Positions 56,859 to 64,000 of a stretch of DNA of 64,000 bases are shown in pieces. A model generated the notes under the pieces. That model saw nothing but the letters and a program-made list of their open reading frames with translations. It ran no database searches and had not been told where the DNA came from. The first letter of the stretch is position 1. Every line of letters starts with the position of its first letter. Location: the NCBI GenBank assembly GCA_035048495.1, contig CM068549.1, forward strand, positions 19,253,103 through 19,317,102. The letters run 5' to 3'. The DNA is from Euptelea pleiosperma. Lineage: Eukaryota; Streptophyta; Magnoliopsida; Ranunculales; Eupteleaceae. The position numbers were made by a program, and so were the translations under genes.

Positions 56859-58170
56859 CTCTGATAACTGGCCATGATCGATCTCTTTACCTGGCATCGA
56901 ATCAAACCGAATGGTGCCATACCCTTATATATATTTGTAAGGAGTCGTAACGTTTTTGTTCTTGAAACTGAATAAGAGATCGGTGTACTTTAAACAAATG
57001 GGCTAGGTGGGCCTGGATCTAAATACATTTGAACTAATAGCACGATTAATACCGCCTATATAATTTTTAGCTTGATCGCCGGGCTTGAGTCTAGTTGTTT
57101 AAGCTAACACCGTGCCGGTTTGGCCTCGGGTTAACCATGCTCCACATCCAAGTGCACCCTTATACCCAAACATCCTAACTAAAAATAATTGTTTGCATCA
57201 TAATGTGATGGCGCGAAGTATATCCTGATTCTATAGAGGCATTTGGCAGTCGGGCATCAGCACTGTGTACATCCGCAAAGTCACAAGTGTAATTCTCATG
57301 AAGGGCATTAGCATTTTTACCTCAACCCAGTACTAGCACGAAAATCCCCGGCTCCAAACACGCCCTAAGGGTGCATAGAGGAATGGACGTGGGCCAGTCT
57401 GTGATCAACCCAAGCCCAACCTGGGACTAAATGAGCTGGGCCTCCAAGCCTGTCTAAAACAGGACTAAACCGGACTAGAGTTGGTTTTTTAAAAGTAATT
57501 GCAACATTGAACTGGTTCTTCATGACTAAGACTAGGCAAGGTCCTGAGTGCATGAGATTTCAAAACAGGCCCTTAGAGTGGAAATCTAGAAAACCAGCCC
57601 ATTTCAGATATACGTAGTGCAGGTCTGAAGATCCAAGCCGAAGCCCATATGAAAACTGGATTAAGTCTAAGAAGTGAGACCTGAATTTGACCCACGGGCC
57701 AAAAATTTCAGCCCAAGCCTGGCCCGATTAGCAGGGTGATCAGACTAGCCTAGACCATTGACAATGCTACTGCTTACCCTATACATCTAATCTAATTTAA
57801 TTGGATCCAGGTCCATTTCTTTTGGATCCAGGTACCCACTAGGTCCGACCCAATTTGGATGGGTTTGTGTCCATTTTAAGGCCCAATTAGTAATCGGGGC
57901 AGTCTGGAAATACTGTTACCAACCCATTGACACCATTCCCATGCTAGCCTACATGCATTGTGTAAGGACAACCATTTGATCTTACCTCAGAGGCCAAATA
58001 ACCATCCAATCTATAAAACATAATATCATTTTCTTTTTGGACGGTCAAAAATAATGTGATAGGTTGGATAGTCACCGTCATCGAATAGGACCCGTTTCCG
58101 GCATTATCTTCTAAATGAGACCCATCGAATGGTGGATCACGCACATTTAGTCGTGGTCCCCTTCCAGGTT
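56859..58170. other. 3' flank and intergenic, no further gene
   Basis: The sequence after the ECA1-like stop should include its 3' UTR (AATAAG near 56971 is a possible poly(A) signal). The remainder, including 57360-57900 with many 'ggcccaag/ccagcc' words, contains no recognised gene or complete element. Confidence 0.4.
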
Positions 58171-58312
58171 TAAAAGGGCCGTTATAACTGTATAACGGAC
58201 TGGGGGCATTACCATTTTTTCCGTTATAAGGGATTGTAACGCACAGGGGCAAAAATGAAAGATAACGGGAAAATAAAGGAAAAAATGGCGCCGCTAAAAT
58301 AACGGGCAGTTA
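58171..58312. mobile_element. CGTTATAACGG-family MITE fragment
   Basis: It starts ggtttaaaagggccgttataac and runs through ccattttttccgttataagg and ggggcaaaaatg to aataacgggcag. This corresponds to the left half of the family in inverted orientation; the partner end is not present. Confidence 0.55.
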
Positions 58313-58610
58313 ATCTTTTTTTTTTGGCCAACGAAAATTTTTGAATGACAACCCTAAATTATACTTGAAATCATCTAGGGTGAGAGAAAGTGACCCACAT
58401 AACATCTCCCCCTTCTTTTAAAGCCAAAAGGCCATATTAATGGTAGTGTTGGTGCAGGTGAGGATGACTTAAAACTGTCCCATAACCGGCCTTCCCCATT
58501 TCTTCCCTTTTTCTCATTGTCATGTACTTCATGTTCCTACTCTTTTATTTTATATATGGGTTAGAATAAGTTGACTATTTCTTTTTTATTCATAAAAATG
58601 ACACATTATT

Positions 58611-58912
58611 CTTGGGACCCACATGGAGATTAATTAAGGGCTGATTTTTGGCGATGATGATGATGATGATCTCCTTATCATAAACATCATCTTAAAAAAT
58701 TAGCCATTTCTGAAACTTCTAACCCTATCAAATGTGGACTTAAAAGTTAATAATAAAAATGGACGCTCTAGAAATTTTCAACTTATAATCCATTTTTCTT
58801 AAAGTTATAAATGTCGTAATGAGCTATGTTTTTGTGAGCATGATCTCTATGATGAGGAGATTATGCTCGCCAAAAATCAATCCTTAACTCATCTCCACGT
58901 GGGCCCTACAAC
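58611..58912. mobile_element. Foldback MITE related to 36685-37052
   Basis: The ends gggacccacatggagatta and the inverse of tctccacgtgggccc pair. The inner arms gctgatttttggcga and tcgccaaaaatca also pair, with a (GAT)n stretch (58647-58665). It shares phrases with 36685-37052 (tgatttttggtgaggatgatctc). It is non-coding. Confidence 0.6.
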
Positions 58913-58919
58913 GGTATGT

Positions 58920-59090
58920 AATTTTAGAGAATTTTTTTGAAGTGGCGATCATGCGCCAATGATTGAGCTCCACATATACCCATGGTTACTTTTTAAGAAG
59001 TCTTTTAAAACCCAAAATCTAAACCATGGGTACATGTGTGTGCGCAATCATTAGGAGCAAGATCACTGCTTTAAAAATCCCCTTAAAAAA
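58920..59090. mobile_element. Small foldback MITE, relative of 17890-18093
   Basis: It carries tgaagtggcgatcatgcgcc, ccacatatacccatggttac and the inverted end gatcactgctttaaaaatcc. Unlike the 17890 copy it has a single left arm. It is non-coding. Confidence 0.55.
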
Positions 59091-59141
59091 AAAAAGAATT
59101 CAACGAGTCAAAGCATAAGTAACTTTATATTCCTCAGGCCA

Positions 59142-60165
59142 TCTATATAACAAAACAGGGAAGTTGTCTCCCCACTTATATCCCCTCTTATCTATTTCAA
59201 CAAAGAAGGGCTGAGATCTTATCCCTCAAATAGATGGTGGATCTCAGCCACTCACACTCGATTTTGACAAACGCTTTGTTGGAGAGTGCCGTGGGCACAG
59301 GCTACCCACTATCTATATAACAAGTGAGAGTGGTTGTCTTATACCCCCTCTTATCTTATATGGCTTCAATAATGAGTGGCTGAGATCCACTCTGCTTCAT
59401 ATCAATGACTGAGATTAACTCTCACCCAATTTTGACAAACACTTTGCCGAGAGTGTCGCTGGCACGGGCCACCCACACATATAACAAAATAACTCAGTTG
59501 TATTCTCTTATCTTATCCTACTTGATAAGATAAAGAGTGGTTGAGATCAAATCCATCCATCCATCTAATGTGGACGGTTAGATTTCAGCCACTCAATCCC
59601 CCTCATTATTTATTCACTCCCACTCATTTGATCTCAATTTATTAAAAATTCAAAATTCAAAATTTTAATTTTAACACCGTTATTTTTTGTTATTTCTATT
59701 ATTTTTTCATTTTTCCCTCTGTGCGTTACAATCCGTTATAATGGAAAAAGGAAACGCCTCAGTCCGTTATACCGTTTGAGTGCCGAAGGCATCCAATTTT
59801 TGCAAACGCTTTTGTCGGAGAGTGCCGTGGGCATGGGCCATTTACTATTCTATATAACAAAACACATTGGTTGTCTCCCTACTTATACGTCCTCTTATAA
59901 GCATCAACAAAGAAGGGCCGAGATCTAATCATCCCCCAAATGGATGATGGATCTCCGCCACTCACTTGATTTTGGCAAATTCTTTGTCGAGGAGTGCCGA
60001 TGGCACGGGGCACCCACTAGTTTATATAACAAGTGACAGTGGTGTCTCCCCACTTATATCCTTCTTATAGGCTTCAATAAAGAACGACCAAGATCTTATC
60101 CCCCAACTGGACGATGGATCTCAGCCGCACCCCATTTTGCCAAACGCTTTGTCAGGGGGTGTGTG
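59142..60165 (+). mobile_element. Helitron-like head-to-tail array, five units
   Basis: Units start near 59142, 59312, 59473, 59849 and 60029 with (T)CTATATAACAA- or near-identical words. Each carries gctgagatct, tggatctcagccactcac and a gtgccgtgggcac hairpin, then ends ccacta or ccactag. Unit 3 is enlarged by a CGTTATAACGG-family MITE fragment (59668-59778). The head-to-tail junctions resemble Helitron concatemers. No helicase is encoded. Confidence 0.6.
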
Positions 60166-60199
60166 CATGAGAGAGGAAAAATGATTGCATCCTCTAATG

Positions 60200-60402
60200 A
60201 CAATAATATAGTATAGTGGTCCCTAGCTAGGTACATGCCAAGGTACATGCTGTTGGATGGTCATCGAGATTCATGTGGTTCGAATCTCGAAGACCATGAG
60301 CATCTAGCCCTAGAAAGGGACGACCACTAGGGATGATCATAACACTTGCTATGTACACGACAATCAAGTCGATACAAGGAATCTTACCCTAAAAACAAAA
60401 AA
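60200..60402 (+). repeat. Possible tRNA-related SINE
   Basis: A good box B-like word, gtggttcgaatctc (60278-60291), sits within about 60 bases of a weak box A-like stretch (gctgttggatgg). The unit ends in an A-rich tail (ccctaaaaacaaaaaa). No clear target-site duplication was found, so this is tentative. Confidence 0.35.
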
Positions 60403-62820
60403 GTACAAAGAACCTTCATTTTAATCATAAAGATACAATAATTTACACTCAATTGCATCCAGCCATTGAAACCTGCATCTATTGACCCTTTGCTTCATTT
60501 CAACTACACCAATAAACACTTTTCTAGTTGTTATAGAGTAGACCCTATTATGACAAAGATACCCTACACAAGGCACACATGGGGTCATCATCAATACCAA
60601 ATCTTAGGTCACCCTCTTTCTTCTACCATCAACAAACCAAATTTCGGATGATCCTGACTGTCCAATTGTAATTTCCTCTTAAATTAGACGGTTACGATCC
60701 AATCCGATAATTCCCACTAACCCATCAGTGGGTCCCTTCTACTTGACATCTTAAGACCAAAATCACTCTAATCAGATGATCTTAACCATCAGGGTTGTAT
60801 GGTATATGATTAAGGGCTAATCCATATTTGACCAGCATGAAGGACAAATCTTAGGCGTCCACAAGTACAAGTTGTGCTAAATGAACATGGCCTTTTTAAT
60901 AATAAACCTTTTTATTCTCTATTAGGGGCCTCCTTTCGTCCTAATTGCCGTCTCAAAATTGGAAAGTGACAGCACATGAGGGGGACTTTGAGATGGTAGT
61001 GGTTTTGATGAAGCTGGTGATGATGTTGATGTGCTTAGAGGGTCAGATGAGAGGGCCCACCATGAGGGTAAGTTCTGAGGAGGATTTCATGAAACTGGTG
61101 TAGTTGCAGTTGGAAGGAATACCAAACTGGAAATGTAGGGTCCCCCCCTACAAATATTATCTGTGAGGTAGTTAGACCTAATAGATTAGGATGTTCCTTT
61201 GAAAAAGTGTTAAGTGATATTTTCAGGTCAATTTTTTATATTACCAGGCCACTTTAATGCACACAGGTAAAATTTCCCATGAAAATCTTTTTCTTGGTAT
61301 TATGGTTCATGTGCATTAAAGTGTCTGGAAATATCACATCTCAAAAAAGAAAATTTAAAGACATGGACTTCTTTCTCAGTCTATTAGGGTCTGTTTGGAC
61401 TAGACCCTAAAATGCAATTTGACAGTTCTGAATTTGCACGAACTGCCTTTTGGGATTCCATGAACTTGAAGGTTGCTAACATTCCACCTCGTAATTCACG
61501 TACCAGCAAAACGCCACAAATAAAAGTTTTGAATTTGCACAATTTAAATTGAGTCACTCCAAACAGGCCCTTATTTTATCCTCTCATTGACAAAATTCAT
61601 AATATTCGTCCAATTTTTTATCCAAAAAATAATGGCCCAAACCCATTTCTTGTAGATGGTGGTTGCCATGTATTTTCGAATCCACCTTTCGATGGGACCC
61701 ACTTAGATTATCTCCTTTGTCGAAAATCAACCAGATTGGATGATGACCATTCATCTTTTTCTTTTCCTATTCTTTTTATTTTATTTATTTTGGGAACCTT
61801 TCAAAAAGAATGAAATATATCTATATTGAGCTATGGCTGAGTCCTAAAGAGAACCTGAAATATTAAAGCACCATACACATAAAATAAAAGGCTCTATGGG
61901 ACCCACCAAGTTAATCTTTTTGGTCAAAGTCAACTAGAATGGTCAATAGGAACCATTGATTCCTTTTATGATTCAACTTGATTTATTTTTTACCTAGGAA
62001 ATCTCCAAGGTGGGACCAATCAAATGGTGTGTACAGAAGGCTTCTTTGTTCCATCTATCCCAGTATTTAGATTTTAAGCTAAAACTAATTTAACCTATTA
62101 GTTGGAACTTGGAACCCAATTTTTTCCATCCTAAGAAATGCTCAAATCAAATGGCTAAAAATGACCAATCAGGTTGATTTTTGGTGTGTAGATTCATCAA
62201 GGGGTGGATCAAATATTCATGTCAGTGGGCCCAATATCAGTGGGCCCAAGAGTGAGCCACATGGCAATTTTTGGTGTGGGCAACAGTCAGTGATAGGTAA
62301 TAATGACCATCACAAGCTGTTAGGTTCCTTTAATACATATTGGTAAAATGTTGAAGGGAGATAGTGCATCAAGCTGTTTGCAAGGGCCAACTTGATCTTC
62401 TTCCCCCAAGATGAGGAAACCCTAGGAGAGCCCCTGTGACTCCAACTACCAGTTTATTCAAACAAAAGATTTCCCAAATTCAACCTTAGTGGGTGAGACT
62501 TTTGTGGTTTTGGTACATAGCTTCACCAAATCCAACCTCAATATGGCAAAAAAAAAAAAAAATAGATAAAGAGAGAATGCTTAAAATCTCAAACTTTGAA
62601 ACACAAATGCCATAGATGGTAATTGTGCATTCATCCCATACACTCCATATGGCCCACCGATGTGAATAGGCACAACCCAAATATCATACCAATCAGGTGA
62701 TCTTGACCATCTAATTTAGAAATAAAACGGTCAACGATTGGCAAGAACGGTCAAGATTGATGCTCAAGGGATCAAGGCACCCCAATCTCTATGATGTCCT
62801 TCTTCAGCTTCGTTTTTAGG
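60403..62820. other. Intergenic, no gene seen
   Basis: A pair of inverted phrases lies near 61225-61330 (attaccaggccactttaatgcac against gtgcattaaagtgtctgg), suggesting a small degenerate MITE. 62150-62320 resembles one foldback arm (aggttgatttttggtgtgtag). No coding sequence was recognised. Confidence 0.4.
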
Positions 62821-63561
62821 GCATTTTTGTAACACCCCCCTGTGATTCAAATTTAATTAGCAACACCCTCCTAACAAAATAAAAATCTAGAACAGTCATT
62901 CACTATCGTACTCGAGGGTTTAGATTATTGAGGTCCACCTTTGGTCATGGATGTCCGTGACCATAGATGGATGTATGAGTCACGTGGCATATTCTTAAAG
63001 ACCACCGACACTATGAATGTTTATAGACGAAAAATTAGCTCTATCGATGATTTCTAGCCATTGGATCTGAGTACTCCAAATCCCGCTCGAATCACAGCTA
63101 AAAACCCAACAGATGAAAACAACTCAAATCCAACTGCTAGAAATCGCCAATCAAGCTGATTTTTAGTCTGTATATCCACCAAGGGATGGGCCAAACATCC
63201 ATACAATCAGTGGTCTCTATGAATGTGCCAAGTGACTCATACAGCGGACCATGATCACGGACATTTATGACCAAAGGTGGACCTCGATGAGAAAAAATTC
63301 ACTGGTCAGGACCTTCAAAGTTAACCACCCTTAACCAACTAACCAAGGGTCAACGTGGGTTGGGTTTAGACCTTGAAGTACGTGTCAGACATTTTGGCAG
63401 GGACCAGCGAATGTTTGAAGGACCCCGGGACCCGTGAATGTTTTCTCGACCTCAATAATCTAAACCATCCAGAGTCAATGACTGAATGGTCTGGTCAACT
63501 GGGGTATTCCGAACTTGTTGCTAATTACAATTGAATCGCAAGGAGGTGTTACAAAAAATGC
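62821..63561. mobile_element. Large foldback element with an inserted MITE
   Basis: The outer ends gcatttttgtaacacccc and the inverse ggaggtgttacaaaaaatgc pair, followed by gattcaa.ttaattagcaaca in both arms. The palindrome continues inward (gtttagattattgaggtcc; aggtccacctttggtcat) to a centre near 63110. The right arm alone is interrupted by 63286-63448. The inner core matches the gaccgtatgg foldback family. A direct repeat tccttctt occurs at 62797-62804 and 63562-63569, but the left copy is 16 bases away from the TIR. It is non-coding. Confidence 0.65.
63286..63448. mobile_element. Inserted small MITE with 5-bp direct repeats
   Basis: The ends gatgagaaaaaattcac and the inverse of gtgaatgttttctcg pair. 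The flanking host word acctc is duplicated (63281-63285 and 63449-63453). The insertion accounts exactly for the asymmetry of the surrounding palindrome. Its family is not recognised. Confidence 0.55.
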
Positions 63562-64000
63562 TCCTTCTTAATGGGCGATTAAGCAAAAAGTAGAAAGAAG
63601 AGCAAAAAATAGAGAAAAAAAAAAAAGGTAAGATAATGTAATTACAAAGGAAGGCTCACACCACAATACAAATAATCTTTAAGAACACCTCCTTTTGCTA
63701 GACGATCTACCAACTTATTTGCTGACAAGTGTGAGGATAAGATTTTTGAAGGTTGATGACAGTAAACCTGAACTAACAAAGGATTCCACTTTAAGACAAC
63801 ATTATGATTATAAAACCTAAACTGCCCTCAGTAAAACCTCCCTGTCTCCTCAAAATACCTCACAAGAGTACAGTGCAAAATAATAATTTTCAATGGAGTG
63901 TGACTCAAAATTGAGTAGTTTTATGAATGAAGGCAAAGCAAGAGTTCTGACATGCATAAAAATCTAAATCTATTCTAAGTTAAACAAATCGCACCAGATA
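63562..64000. other. Intergenic, no gene seen
   Basis: AT-rich sequence with an A-rich run near 63600-63627. No gene, repeat boundary or regulatory signal was recognised before the window ends. Confidence 0.4.

Overview
This is nuclear DNA from a flowering plant. The genes have GT-AG introns, plant-specific protein families are present (ankyrin-DHHC acyltransferase TIP1/PAT24, ECA1/EC1-type prolamin-like protein, the plant CDC26-TTM3 gene pair), and most of the window is AT-rich intergenic DNA full of small DNA transposons. The species cannot be named from the sequence; an early-diverging angiosperm such as a magnoliid is only a guess.

Only four intact genes are supported. (1) A 13-exon minus-strand gene (30163 down to 19672) encodes a 635-residue TIP1/PAT24-type S-acyltransferase; every exon joins in frame at GT-AG sites. 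(2) and (3) At 41393-40565, also on the minus strand, CDC26 (60 aa, an APC/C subunit) is followed after 40 nt by TTM3 (201 aa, a CYTH triphosphate tunnel metalloenzyme). This matches the bicistronic arrangement reported for Arabidopsis, and no AUG lies between the two start codons. (4) At 56115-56858 (+) a secreted ECA1-type protein carries two prolamin-like repeats, the first of which lacks two of the six cysteines.

The rest is a nest of mobile DNA. 1-19.6 kb: hAT-like MITEs, a hAT-type element carrying a broken HSP70 first exon (2481-3497), a probable solo LTR (about 4127-6946) with an internal 188-bp tandem repeat, a decayed DUF659 hAT transposase (9165-10600), an old duplication (1440-7000 against 13000-14165) and a MULE with a perfect 9-bp target-site duplication (16092-17217). 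30.5-37 kb: foldback MITEs inserted in one another, a hAT element with a perfect 8-bp duplication (33872-34678), and microsatellite-rich foldbacks. 41.5-44.4 kb: a MITE about 100 bp upstream of CDC26, a Helitron-like array, and a recent 312-bp tandem duplication of an unidentified reading frame. 45.4-54 kb: a complete miniature LTR retrotransposon (TRIM) with ATGCC duplications, its solo LTR with CAAAG duplications, a SINE with 14-bp duplications, and a 1.84-kb tandem array whose middle unit holds a 1378-bp PIF/Harbinger-like insertion. 58-64 kb: more foldback MITEs, a five-unit Helitron-like array and a multilayer nested palindrome.

The four genes do not form one pathway. Only CDC26 and TTM3 are mechanistically linked, by sharing a transcript. 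No tRNA, rRNA, CRISPR or prokaryotic feature was seen.
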